Shown here piece by piece: positions 39,775 to 50,754 of a stretch of 64,000 nt of DNA (the stretch's first letter is position 1; each line of letters opens with the position of its first letter). A program made the position numbers and the translations under genes. This DNA comes from Pterobdella sp. o SKG-2022 (taxonomy: Eukaryota > Annelida > Clitellata > Hirudinida > Piscicolidae), in contig OZ038326.1 in the NCBI GenBank assembly GCA_964035795.1, positions 8,959,700-9,023,699 of the forward strand, written 5' to 3'. The notes beneath the pieces were generated by a model. The model was not told where the DNA came from. It searched no databases and saw only the letters and a program-made list of their open reading frames with translations.

Positions 39775-40860
39775 TTAGATAGAAAGAGCTCTTCTTAGCA
39801 CATGAGCTGTGCTAGTCAAAACGATTTTCTGCACTTCTCGGAGAAAAGAATTCCCTGGTATCATATTTATGAGCTCTTCTGTGCCTTTTTTGACAAGGCC
39901 TAATGCTCCTACAACCACATGGATAGTTTTGACTTTGAGCTTCCACATTTTGCTCACTTCAATCTCCAAGTCTTTGTATTTTGACATTTTATCAAAGACT
40001 TTGGCTGCTACATTTTTGTCCGATGGTACGCTCATGTCGATAAGATAGCACGTTTTCCCTTGTTTGTCTTTGACCACAATGTCTGGGCGATTAGCTTGGA
40101 TTGTGCGGTCTGTGTGGATTGGGAAGTTCCAAAGGGTTGTAAAGCCTGGTCCTTTTGTGACCGCTTCTGGTTTGTGCTCATACCAATTTTTAGTAGTATC
40201 TAATAAAAAGTGATTGAAAATTTTCCAGTGTAAGTATTGCCCAACTCTGTCGTGTCTGGTTTTATACCCTCTAGGGGTCAAAATGGAACAACCAGACACA
40301 AGGTGGTCAATTGTCTCGACTTTATCAGCACAAAATCTACATTTGGCTTCTTTGCCATTATGCATGATGTTTGCCTGGTAGTTTTTGGTGAAGAGACTCT
40401 GATCTTGTACAGCAATTATAAATCCTTCCGTTTCGGGTTTGAGTCTTGAGCTGATGAGCCACTGATAAGTTGCTTTTTTGTCTACATCAGCATTGTTGAC
40501 TCTTGCTGCAAACTGTACATGAAAAGGTTTGTTATGCCACCGCTCTTGAAGTTGTTTCAAGCCTTCTAGCTTAACGTTTTTTTTCACTTTACGAGCAACT
40601 TCAATCGCCTCGAGCTGGTGATAGTCAAACTCAATGTCAAATTCCCTTTTAAACTTCATTGATTCTTTGACGACTGAGTGGCTTTTCTCTGAACTTTCAA
40701 GGTTTAGTGTTAATTTCAGCATCCAATCTTTGGTTTTTGCTAAATAATTGTATAATCCTATAGTTGTGGTTTTGTAACATAGTTCTAATTGCATCTGTCC
40801 TCTTCCACCTTTGTTTCTTGGGATGTTGAGACGTGCAACATCTGATTTAGAGTGATGCAT
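39775..40860 (-). CDS. Intact C-terminal LINE frame: zinc knuckle plus PD-(D/E)xK nuclease
   Basis: An open frame of 361 codons beginning MHHSKSDVARLNIPRNKGGR, the post-RT segment of R4-like LINEs. About residues 170-195 hold CRFCADKVETIDHLVSGC, a CCHC zinc knuckle (Cx2C...H...C). About residues 245-290 hold RPDIVVKDKQGK and CYLIDMSVPSDKN, the PD...D-type core of the restriction-like endonuclease that nicks target DNA, followed by KYKDLEIEVSKMW. It continues to VVGALGLVKKGTEEL and the end. No stop interrupts it, although the RT upstream is destroyed, so it is either the youngest-looking part by chance or retained. It is probably the C-terminal portion of a larger ORF; the ATG is only the first Met in frame. 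Confidence 0.75.
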   Translation of the reverse strand: MHHSKSDVARLNIPRNKGGRGQMQLELCYKTTTIGLYNYLAKTKDWMLKLTLNLESSEKSHSVVKESMKFKREFDIEFDYHQLEAIEVARKVKKNVKLEGLKQLQERWHNKPFHVQFAARVNNADVDKKATYQWLISSRLKPETEGFIIAVQDQSLFTKNYQANIMHNGKEAKCRFCADKVETIDHLVSGCSILTPRGYKTRHDRVGQYLHWKIFNHFLLDTTKNWYEHKPEAVTKGPGFTTLWNFPIHTDRTIQANRPDIVVKDKQGKTCYLIDMSVPSDKNVAAKVFDKMSKYKDLEIEVSKMWKLKVKTIHVVVGALGLVKKGTEELINMIPGNSFLREVQKIVLTSTAHVLRRALSI

Positions 40861-40964
40861 TCGTTGACATGTTAATAGTTTTCTTAATGTTTATTTTTTT
40901 AAGTTCATTTAAATTCCAATTTATAATATTGTAACTAAATGTCATTACCGATAGTGCTAAAGTA

Positions 40965-41990
40965 TTAACTGCTAATATTCTTTTTTTTTGCATTAAGTTC
41001 TGTTTTTGTAATCAACCTCAATCTTCTAATGCATTCTTTTTTTATTTGTTCCTTCATTTTTGCATGTTGTATTCCATCGCCTTCATTTACACTAAAATAC
41101 TTATAAGATTTTTCTTGTTCTAATTCCTTTATTATGGTTTTATTATCTATTATAATATTGCTAGTTTTTACTAGTTTACATCGCTTGAAACTGGCTTTTG
41201 GACATTTTTCTAGTCCAAACTGCATACCTATATTATCACTAAACACCTTTACCGTTTACCTTTACCCTCCAGTTCGTTATCGATACTTGGATATAATTTA
41301 AGATCGTCCATATAAAATAAGTGATTTATTTTATTTTTCATTTTTTATCCATATTGACTATTAATAATTATTTTAGTTAAAGGAAATAGACCCAGACAAA
41401 ATAAGAGTGGAGATAGAGTCACCTTGAAAAATACCACTATTAATTTTGAAGTTACCGTAAGCTAAAACACCGTTCGGTCTCGACAAAACAAGATTCGTTT
41501 CCCATTGTTTCATAGCTAAAGCAAGAAAATTGATGAAAAGAGGAGAGATCTTATAGAGATGAAGAGATTTTATTATCTATGAATGAGGCACACTATCAAA
41601 GACTTTTTTGTAGTCAATCCAGGTTGTACTTAGATTCCGGGCGCTACTTTTCATATTCTCCATAATCATTCTGTTTACCAAAAGTTGATCTTTGCAGCCA
41701 TACGATCTTTTTTTACACCCTTTCTGCTCTAATGGAAAAATTTTATTTTCTTCGATGTGTTTGTGCACTCTTTCTGCCATGATTGACGTGAGCAGTTTAT
41801 ATGTGGTGGGTGAGCAGGTAATAGGGCGATAGTTTTTCGGGTCTATTGTTTCTTCGTACTTGGGTAGAAGAAATGTGTGCTCTTTAGATATCCATGTTGG
41901 AGTATTTTCGGGGTTTTCAAAGATTTTGTTAATATTCGAAGCCAAGCATTTATGTGTAGCTTGTAGAGTGTCTAACCAAAAATTAGTCAC
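40965..41990 (-). pseudogene. R4-like reverse transcriptase, broken
   Basis: Frame 41990-41577 holds PKNYRPITCSPTTYKLLTSI, FPLEQKGCKKRSYGCKDQLL and TTWIDYKKVFDSVPHS (first catalytic Asp). The frame then breaks with stops near 41570-41280, where SGIFQGDSIS and YMDDLKLY can still be read. Frame 41246-40965 holds NIGMQFGLEKCPKASFKR and KSYKYFSVNEGDGIQHAKM, the thumb. The order matches the family; the stops make it non-functional. Confidence 0.8.
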
Positions 41991-42189
41991 TTTATATCAA
42001 CTCTTGGAGACCTCCACTTATGCGACTTCTTCAAGGCTTCAGCCACCTCACTTTCTTCAATATTGCTCCATTGTTGACAAGAGATCCTTTTGTTGTCCCG
42101 AATTATGCCTTCTATCCATGGATCACAATCATTGTGGGACTTCTTTTCACTCCAAGTATCTTGCCAGAAAGTTTTCATTTCTCCCTCTG

Positions 42190-42247
42190 TTGGAGATTCC
42201 TTCACAACTATTGAGGCTTTGGAGATTCCTTCACAACTATTGAGGCT
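42190..42247. repeat. 29-bp exact tandem duplication
   Basis: The 29-bp unit beginning TTGGAGATTCCTTCACAACT (42190-42218) is repeated exactly at 42219-42247. Because 29 is not a multiple of three it shifts the frame between the N-terminal and linker frames of the R4-like LINE. Confidence 0.97.
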
Positions 42248-43233
42248 TTTGAGATTTCTCTGTAAAACCTTTTTGCATCTGTTTCAAAGATTTTATTCTG
42301 TTTATGAAGGTCACATCTTTTATTCATTCTTCTTAACCTTTGTGCTTTTAGTTGTAGTTTTTGTACAAGTTCTTCTTTGACAGTGGCTATTTGATTAAAA
42401 GTCTTTATTTTATATTTTTTTTCTATTTTTTTTTGTTTTGAATTTATTATTTTATTTTCCTTTTTTAATTCACTGAGTAAAGATATATCTTTTCTGTAAT
42501 TCTCGATTCCATTCATTAATTTCTTTTTCCATTTTGGTATGAGTATATTATTCTTAATTGTAGTTGATTTTGGTTTTATAACACATTTGTATTGAAGACT
42601 TTTTGATGTAGCGTAAAGTAAATTGCTTAGCTCTGTTAAGTCTAGGTTTATTTCATTAAAAATTTGTCTCACTGCTTCATTTCCCGAGACGAAGAGAGTT
42701 TTGAGTTTAAGGGTTTGTTTAATTTTCATTGAAGGTTCTCTTTTGCTCATTTCAGTATATTTGACAACAGATAATTCTTCTATAATTTCTTGTTTTAACT
42801 GATCAACCGCTCTTTGTCTGGTCATGTAATTTTGTTCACCGCTATAATCACAAATTGACCGTTCTTCTTGTATAAATGTTCCACCCACTTCATCTTTGCA
42901 ACTTATATAACCATTATTTTCAAGCTCACTTATTTCTTTTACTTCATCCCCAGCTTCTTCTTTTCTACCATTGACCGAATAATTTCTTGTTATTTCATTG
43001 TTTTTATTTTCATTTTTATTATTATCAGCATCATCATTATTCTTGTTATTAATATTATTACCATAATAATAATAATAATTATTATTATTATCATCATTAT
43101 TATTATCGTATTTATTAGTATTATTTCTATTTTCTTTTTGGATATTATTTATAACCTGTTCTATATTTATATCAGTCAGTTTTTTATTGCGAATGATGTA
43201 TCTTCTTTCATTCGCTAATTTATTTGCATCCAT
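42208..43233 (-). pseudogene. N-terminal frame of the R4-like LINE
   Basis: A 341-codon frame starting MDANKLANERRYIIRNKK. About residues 38-80 are a low-complexity Asn/Asp/Tyr stretch encoded by AAT-type triplets (43062-43120 and around). The C-terminal half is basic and helical: WKKKLMNGIENYRKDISLL, VKEELVQKLQLKAQRLRRMN and FETDAKRFYREI, the segment before the RT in this LINE family. It ends soon after entering the 29-bp duplication. No zinc finger is visible. It is open for its length but the downstream frame is shifted. Confidence 0.7.
43062..43120. repeat. ATT/AAT triplet run inside a LINE frame
   Basis: Triplet repeats with one polarity switch (AAT to ATT near 43079). On the coding (minus) strand they give Asn and Tyr runs. 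Confidence 0.85.
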
Positions 43234-43660
43234 GTTTTTCCTCTTGTTGCTTTCATTATTGCGGTGGCACCATATTATATAGGTATCATTAGGCTTGTTA
43301 CTAGATCTTAGGTTTTCTAGTGTATAGTAAAAACAATAAATAACTTCTTTATACTTTATACTTCTCTCTAGTCCATTTATTTCTTTTCTCTCTGGAATGA
43401 ATCATTGGTGAACCTGAGTGGCCAGAAGTAGGTAAAATCCCGTTCTGGGGTCTATTTAGGTTTTCATTTCGGGAAGATTTTGATTTATCAGAGAATTTTT
43501 CTACCTCAGTCTGACCATTTACTGAAGGTCGCGTTCCTTGTTTGACTGCGAGAAGAACGATGCAAGATTCTTTCATTTTATTAATATCTGTTTTTTGAAA
43601 TTTTTGAAGGTCGTTTGTTGTTTTGTTGCTTGTGAGTTTGGTTTGATTTTAAGTTTTTCA

Positions 43661-44219
43661 ATTTTTTAATTATTATTATTAAATTTTTATTATTAATATT
43701 TTATTATTTTACTTATTTATAATTTTATTATTTTTTATTTCAATTACTTATTATTGTTTTTTTGAAGCTTATAATTATTTTTTGATTGTTATACTTTCTC
43801 TGTTGTTAGATCTATTTATAGCTCTTTATTGCTGGTCACTTGTTTATACAGTGGCCATTTTTCATAAAAGCTGTCCAGCTTTAATTGAAATTTCGACATA
43901 GGTAGAATTCAAGGAGACAATCTTTGAATTTTTTAAAAATTTATCTTTACTCTTTTCGCAAAATTTCGTATTTGTCCGTGTTTGAATCAAGTTGTTTCTG
44001 ATGCAGTATCAAGCTGACCAGCAAAACTTTATTATTAAATACTTTTGCTTTTTCAATAAATTATGTTTAATATATGTTCTCTACTTGATTTTAGTTATTT
44101 ATATAAACTTTTTTGCAAATAAAAATACTGTTACAATGATTCATGAATTCAACGAAGCTCACTAAACTCGAACAGCGCAAACCGACCTTTTTATTATTAT
44201 TAGTAGCAGTAGTACTATT
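43661..44219. other. Non-coding, T-rich
   Basis: T-rich with many ATT triplets (43670-43760) and no coding signal. The last 25 bases before the 5S-like unit are triplet-like (TTATTATTATTAGTAGCAG). Confidence 0.5.
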
Positions 44220-44338
44220 GCTACGGCCATATCACGTTGGAAACACCGGTTCTCGTCCGATCACCGAAGTTAAGCAACGTCGAGCCCAGTTAGTACTTGG
44301 ATGTGTGACCGCCTGGGAATAACGGGTGCCGTAGTCTT
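44220..44338 (+). rRNA. 5S rRNA-like unit
   Basis: A full-length 5S rRNA sequence of about 119 bases. Ends CTACGGC (44221) and GCCGTAG (44328) pair as helix I. The internal promoter is recognisable: A-box region AAGTTAAGCAACGTC, intermediate element, and C-box GGATGTGTGACCGCCTGGG, where the usual GGATGGGTG has one change. Four other differences from the common animal 5S are visible (for example TTGGAAACACC and GAATAACGGG). The 3' flank is TCTTTAAAA, not the T4 run of a normal Pol III terminator; the first TTTT is about 10 bases further. It may be a divergent 5S gene, a pseudogene, or the promoter of a 5S-derived retroelement. Confidence 0.9.
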
Positions 44339-44342
44339 TAAA

Positions 44343-47300
44343 AAAAATTTTGCCTACCCCATGTGAGCCAGCTCCGGCAGATTGAGCGGATGAGATCAAT
44401 ATGATCCAACGGCCAAGAAGGCGGTTCTGAAACGTTTTGTGGAGGGTGCAGGACATGTCAAGGCACTAAGACGACATGGCCATCCACTGCATCCTGACTC
44501 ATCTTCAGCCGTCTCGACATTGCCTTGCTCCTGGACATAGATGGGCCAGGACGAGAAAATGAGGCTGGCCACCATGCACAACTCTCCTTCACTTTAAACC
44601 AAGTCACAACTTCATCAAATTTCTCACATCATCCTTTTTCAAGCCCTGCGGTGATAGGAACGTGGCGAAGCGACAGGCATGGATATGCTAGAAGTCGTAG
44701 TCACAATCCTACGCGTAGGCGGCTCAGGCCTTATGGTCGTCTTCTATCGACAGAAGTAGCGATGAGGTTCGGCAGCCACCTGAGCGACGGAGCAGCCCTT
44801 TTTAGGACAGCACTGCTTCTTCTAATCTGGGGAAAGAACTAGAAAAGGTGTCCCAAACATTGCCTGCTTCACTCTATCTTGGCCAACTAGCTGCGGCTGG
44901 CGGGACTCCACCGCAAGCGGCAAGAAATACACAAGAACAACAAAGGTGATTCCACTCACCTTAGGCGCATGGAACGTGCGCACTGATAGATCGCGCTGGG
45001 ACTGATAGACCTGAGAGAAGGTCTGCACTGATTGCAAGAGAGCTGGAAAGGTACAGATCGCTGCTCTTAGCGAGACACGGCTTGCCAATGAAAGTCAACT
45101 CTCAGAAACGCACGCTGGCTACACTTTTTTCTGGTTCGAACGTAAACAAGAAGAACGTCGTGAGACAGGAGTTGGATTCGCCATCAAATCCAATCTGGTC
45201 AACAAGCTACCTTCGCCCCCCAGAGGTATTAATGATCGTTTGATGACCGTTCGTCTGCCACTACCCAAAAATCGTTACGCTACTCTGATCAGTGATTACG
45301 CTCCCACTATGACCAATCCTGATGAGATCAATGAAAAGTTCTACGAGGACCTGCAAGCGACAGTTGCCTCTGTGCCCAAAGCGGACAAACTCGTCATTCT
45401 TGGTGATTTCAATGCTCGAGTCGGCACTGATTACTCATCATGGGCAGGAGTTTTGGGAAAAAATGGAGTAGGAAAATGCAACAGCAATGGCTTACTGCTA
45501 ATAGAATCCTGCGCAGCTCAAAAGCTACTAATTATTAACATAGTATTTTGCTTAGCCAACCGTAACAAGACGACTTGGATGCATCCTCGCTCCAAGCACT
45601 GGCACTTGCTGTACTACGTCATCGTCAAGCAAAGAGACAAAAAGGACGTCAGAGTCACGAAAGCCATGTGCGGGGCAGAGTGTTGGACAGACCATCGCCT
45701 GTTGATCTCAAAGCTGAACATCAGGATTGAGCCGCACAGACGACCGCAAGGATAAAAGGCTTCAAAACGCCTGGATGTTTCCAAGCTTGAGATAACATTA
45801 AACAGGCATTGACTGAGAAGCTCCACAGCAAGCTGCATCAGCAGAGCTTTGACTCACGAGATGCTGAGTCTGACTGGGCGACTTTCAGAGATATCGTCTA
45901 TGCTGCAATCTTAAAGGTGGTGGAGACCACTAAACGAAAACGCCAGGACTGGTTCGATGAAAACAATGAAAACATTCAGTTCATGTTGGATGAAAAACAC
46001 CGTCTCCACAGTGCACACCTCAACGACCCGTTATCAGCGGCGAAGAAAGCTGCATTCTGCAACGTCAAGAGAAGTTTACAGCTAGAGCTGCGTCGAATGC
46101 AGGATAAATGGCTCAGCGAGAAAGCCGATGAGACCCAATTTTATGCTGATCGCAATGACTTGAAGAACTTCTACAGCGCACTTAAGGCTGTCTACGGTCC
46201 CATTTCGTCTGTATCATCTCCTCTTTTCAGCGCAGATGGAAACATACTGATCACAGACAAGGAGAAAGTTCTTGAACGATGGGCAGAGCACTTCAGTTGT
46301 GTTCTCAACCGTCCTTCCACCATTAACGAGGAAGCGATCGCAAGACTGCCCTAAGTCCCAATCAAGCACTCTCTTGCCGACGTTCCTACTGTAGCAGAAG
46401 TAGAAAAAGCAGTGAAGCGGCTTTCAAGTGGAAAGGCACCCAGCGCTGACTCTATCCCTGCGGAAATTCACGCCTCTAGAGGCCCACTCATGACCAGGAA
46501 GCTTTTTGAACTATTTCAGTCTATGTGGAACCAAGAGCTTATCCCGCAAGAACTAAAAGATGCTTCTATAGTCCACCTATACAAGCGCAAAAGAAATCGT
46601 CAATCGTGAGATAACCATCGTGGCATATCGCTACTTTCTATCGCCGGGAAGATCTTGGCTAAAGTTCTGCTGAACCGCTTGATTGATCACCTGGTAAACG
46701 GCTCATTGCCAGTGTGGGTTTAGACCGGGGCGCAGCACAGCAGATATGATCTTCGCTGCACGTCAATTCCAGGAGAAGTGTCAAAAGCAAAACGTTGGTC
46801 TCTACACCCCTTTTGTAGACCTGACGAAGGTCTTCGATACTGTCTGCAGAAAAGGGCTTTGGGAGATCATGGCCAAGTTCGGCTGTTCTGCTAAGTTTAG
46901 GTCAGGCAGTTCCATGACGGCATGCAAGCCAGCGTGCAGGATGATGGGAAGTACTCGAAGCCATTTCCAGTCACAAACGGCGTGAAACAGGGCTGCGTTC
47001 TTGCTCCATTTCTCTTCAGTATGATGTTTTCAGCCATGCTGACTGACGCTTTTCGCTCTGGTGACATCGGAGTCGACTACAAATTCCGAACTGATGGAAA
47101 GCTGTTCAACTTACGTAGGCTTCAGGCAAAAACCAAAGTTCAGAAAGACATTGCCCGAGACTTTTTATTTGCTGACGACTGCGCATTAAATACTGGCACA
47201 CAGTCTAACATGCAGAAAAGCATGAACCGGTTTGCCAAAGCCTGTGACGACTTTGGCCTGACAATAAGTATCAAGAAAACCGAAGTGATGTACCAGCCTG

Positions 47301-48187
47301 CTCCTAATGCTCCCTACTCAGAACCAGTTATCACGGTCAACGGCGAGAAGCTTAGAGTGACAGAAAAGTTCTTTTATCTTGGCAGCACACTGTCACGGTC
47401 TGTCAGTATCGATGAGGAGGTATCCTACAGAATCGCTAGAGACAGCTCGGCTTTTGGCAGACTCAGAGAGAAGGTGTGGGATAGAAGAGGAATCAGTCTT
47501 ATGACCAAGCTGAAGGTTTTCTGTGCTGTCATCCTTCCTTCATTCCTGTACGCCTGCGAAACATGGACTGTGTACAGTCGTCATGCCAGGCAGTTGAATT
47601 CTTTCCACATGCGATGCCTTCGGAAACTGCTTCACATCAAATGGCAGAACAAAGTGCCCCACACAGAGGTACTCCAAAAAGCCAAAATAGAGAGCGTTCA
47701 TGCGTTTCTTAAGCGGTCTCAGCTCAGTTGGGCAGGCCACGTATCCAGAATGCCCGACGAGCGCCTGCCAAAGCGATTGCTTTACGGTGAGCTGAGTGAA
47801 GGCAAGCGCTTTCTTGGAGGTCAAAGGAAGCGATACAAGGACACACTAAAAGCTTTTCTAAATCCTGTGGCATTAATTCTGACATCTAGGAAGAAATAGC
47901 CCAAGTCCGGCTTACTTGGCGCAGCGCTGTCTCCACAGGTGTGTCGAGCTTTGAGGCGAAGCGTGTGGAAGAGCAAAAGCAGAAACGCCAGCGTCGCAAA
48001 ATAAAAGCGAGTACTGGTTCTCAGTTTGTTTCTATTTTAGCATATCCCTGCCCAAAGTGTACAAGGCTTTTCAATGCGAGAATAGGCCTGATCAGCCATC
48101 TTCGCACCCACAAAACCCAGAAATAGAAGAAGATAGAAGTTGTGGTCGTCTTCGCCTGCGAAGGACAAACATCATCATCATCATCAG
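44343..48187 (+). pseudogene. Nearly full-length APE LINE with C-terminal C2H2 finger
   Basis: A 5' leader of about 800 bases (44343-45110) with GC content above the local mean. Endonuclease: LGAWNVRT-like text near 44960, SETRLANESQ near 45080, frame 45240-45755 (MMTVRLPLPKNRYATLISDY, KLVILGDFNARVGTDYSSWA, KTTWMHPRSKHWHL, CWTDHRLLISKLN). Linker 45809-46354, RT start 46412 (VKRLSSGKAPSADSIPAEI), FVDLTKVFDTVCRKGLW at 46812, GVKQGCVLAPFLFSMMFSAM and DFLFADDCALNTGT at 47160, then FLYACETWTVYSRH and QLSWAGHVSRMPDERLPKR. A C-terminal C2H2 finger (CPKCTRLFNARIGLISHLRT) ends at 48126. The 3' tail is CAT repeats. About five frame breaks. It starts four bases after the 5S-like unit. Confidence 0.9.
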
Positions 48188-48599
48188 TAATATTGCTATT
48201 TAAGCTATAACTTACTATTCTTCATAAAAAAGTGTATATGAGTGCAAATACTTTTCTCAATGAAAAGTCCATACAGGAACGGTTAAACATGTGCTCGCAA
48301 AAAGCACAGTCTTTAAGTATCAAATAACATTTGGTGAGACTACAGTCATTTAATAATTTTTCTATTATAAAATTTTCATTATTACCAAGTAATTCAAGCT
48401 GACTTTCTTCTATGATATTTATATTAGTGTTATTGAGCGTGTGTAAGTTTACTGATTCCACTTTGATTTGCAGTTCGTACACTGCTACTAATTTTGTTGT
48501 CCATTCTTTTGACCTTAAAATTAGGTCAATAAAAATAAAAAAAAGTACTCAAAATATTTCATAATGTACATACCCCAATCTGAAAATTATTTAAGGCAT
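48188..48599. other. Non-coding
   Basis: No gene or recognisable transposon. The minus-strand frame at 48222-48482 is not convincing as a protein. Confidence 0.4.
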
Positions 48600-48720
48600 T
48601 CAACAGTATGTTTTGGGGTGAAAGGTACACATGGAATATCAAAAAAAAAATATAACTTGTGAGGTCTGTCATTACATATGGCTCAGAAACTTGGGTGCTA
48701 AGATGTATCAAAGAGAGTTC
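48600..48720 (+). pseudogene. LINE scrap (post-RT segment)
   Basis: A short frame reads VRSVITYGSETWVLRCIKE, the conserved YG(C/S)ETW segment that follows the reverse transcriptase in APE LINEs. Nothing else of the element is visible. Confidence 0.5.
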
Positions 48721-50754
48721 TGACAAAACACCAATAATATTACCTATGTATTCGAGGATGGCTTACTATATAGTTGATACCTCAAGGATACGTGTTTAAA
48801 GGTTTATTGGGGTGGTCATAATTTTTAAATTGTTGCTGTCATATATGATAAATCGTTCACCAACATCATGAGCCGGTTAGTGAGATATAGGTTTGATTTC
48901 AGTGTAAAACGTGTTTTTCTCATGCATTTAAGCATGGGCTATCAATTGTGTAAAGGCAAATTTACATTCCAGGATGAAAATCTAAGTTGAATGGCTTTTT
49001 TTACCGAATAGTGGCATAACTCTCATTTAAGATTGACTCGATTATGATGATTCACTAAAGTATTGATATAATTGTTATGTAATATTGACTCGATTATGAA
49101 GATTCACTGTTTTTTTAATTATGAAGTATTGATATAACTGTTATGTGAGATTGACTCATTATGAAGATTTTTGATTTTTTAAATAAATAATTGACATTCT
49201 TTTTCTATTAAACAATGTAAATGATTAAGAAATGGATGCAAATGAAATACTCTTTCAAAAAAAACTAAATATTTATTTTTTCATTCAATAAAAAATAAAA
49301 TATTTTCAATTCAATGAAAAAAGATAACCACAAGCAATCTGAAGTATTAAATAGGTGAATGAAATTTTTTTTGCAAAAAGTATTATAAAATGAGTTATAA
49401 AAACTTTAAATAAATGTCAAACTAAAACCCACATCAATGAACCTAATTCAAGCATACAAAATAATTTGATCTGAACAACCATTAACAACCTACTTCTATA
49501 TCATCATCAAGCATTACTAAAGCATGAAATGTAAATTACATTATAGAAAAAAAAATCTAATGTATTTTTCTTCAATAATTCATCAATATTCTCACCCATA
49601 ACCAACATGCAGTTTAACTTTAATTATCCTTAAAATGAAATTAAACTTTTCACTGCTAGTTTGTCCTTTTGTGGACATTTTAAAATTTTAAAAATTATTT
49701 TTATATCTTAAAATATCTGAACTCTATCCTTTTCCTTTTGCGATTTGCATGCTATAATTTGAGTATTAAAGCTGAAAAATCAAAAACAAAAAAAAGAAGA
49801 TTCCACTAAGTTTTCAAATGATGATTTTCTTGAAATTGTTAAAAGCCCTCCAAAAAAGAACTTTGAGCAACTTTATCGTATATGTATAAAAATTACATTA
49901 ATATCACAGCTAAAATGTAGAGACAGTCAGGAATTTGAGAATTTTCATCAACCTACGACATCCCGTTCACAGGTGACGAACACAAATATTACACCGCAAA
50001 AAAGATTCAAACAGGTTTGTACAAAAATTTTTAATTAATCCAGTTTCATTTCGGAAAAGATTACAAGCTTCTAGCTAAATAATATTAACTAATGTTAATT
50101 ATTCATGAAGGTTGAGGAAAGAATCTGAAAACTATCAATGATGATCATCTTTATTGCAAAAACCTTGTAAAATGTTTTTCTGAAAGTTTTTAATATTAAA
50201 TTACCTAGTTTAAAAATCGCCAATATCTTGTTCACTGTTAAACAGGGTCATGCATTGATACTTTTAGATTCCTTTCTCGCCTGTTCCTCTACAAAAAGAT
50301 AAGGCAATTTTGAAAATTTGAAGTTCAATTTGACATATCTTAATTTTTTAATCTTATAATAGTACTGTGTATGAAATGGTATATAGACTCATAAAAATAG
50401 CTCCAAAAAAAGAAAAATTTAGTAATTTAAGATATCTGTTTAAACTTAAAAGCCAATTATGGCAGATGTTAATTTTAATCTTATTTGATATAAAAATTAT
50501 TTTTTCAAAATTTTTTATGATTATGGTTCACATGGAATAACACACTGTGAAACACATAAATTGCATAAAGAATCTTAATTTTGGACCATCTAATGACTTA
50601 CTCATACCATAAGTTCATCATTGTATAATTGTCATACGAGTCTGTTTTTTGAACATCAGAGAAGTTTGAAAGTATGTTTACATTTCATCAAACATTATTC
50701 AAAACTATTTTTAAAGTTTAATGAGATTTTTTATGAATATATAATTTGTTTACT
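48721..50754. other. Intergenic, very AT-rich
   Basis: Two kilobases with no gene signal. It contains the imperfect tandem repeat at 49025-49170 and, at 50530-50640, the second copy of the dispersed repeat seen at 3335-3440. Otherwise featureless. Confidence 0.55.
49025..49170. repeat. Imperfect tandem repeat, three units
   Basis: Units of roughly 55-70 bp each begin ATTGACTCGATTATGA-GATT and contain AGTATTGATATAA-TGTTATGT. Spacing varies because of T-rich insertions. Confidence 0.75.

Larger units (their letters stand above)
39655..43660 (-). mobile_element. R4/Dong-like LINE with restriction-like endonuclease
   Basis: One element on the minus strand, in order: N-terminal frame (43233-42208), linker and RT (42205-40965) and C-terminal nuclease frame (40860-39775), then a 3' UTR that ends in imprecise AAT triplets at 39655-39715. 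The RT catalytic segment HLFYMDDLKLYPSI can be read near 41300 and the preceding block SGIFQGDSIS near 41420. There is no APE endonuclease, as expected for this class. The upstream limit is uncertain; a 75-codon frame at 43576-43349 (KESCIVLLAVKQGTRPS) may be its leader. RT frames are broken while both ends stay open. Confidence 0.8.

Noticed and set aside
42868..43218. 116-codon Ile-rich plus-strand frame
   Set aside because: It is the antisense of the R4-like LINE N-terminal frame and its triplet repeat.
44525..44842. 105-codon frame between the 5S unit and the LINE endonuclease
   Set aside because: It lies in the LINE 5' leader, in a frame without recognisable domains; more likely untranslated.
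49025..49170. Possible CRISPR-like regular repeat
   Set aside because: Three diverged units with no regular spacers in a eukaryotic setting; an ordinary tandem repeat.
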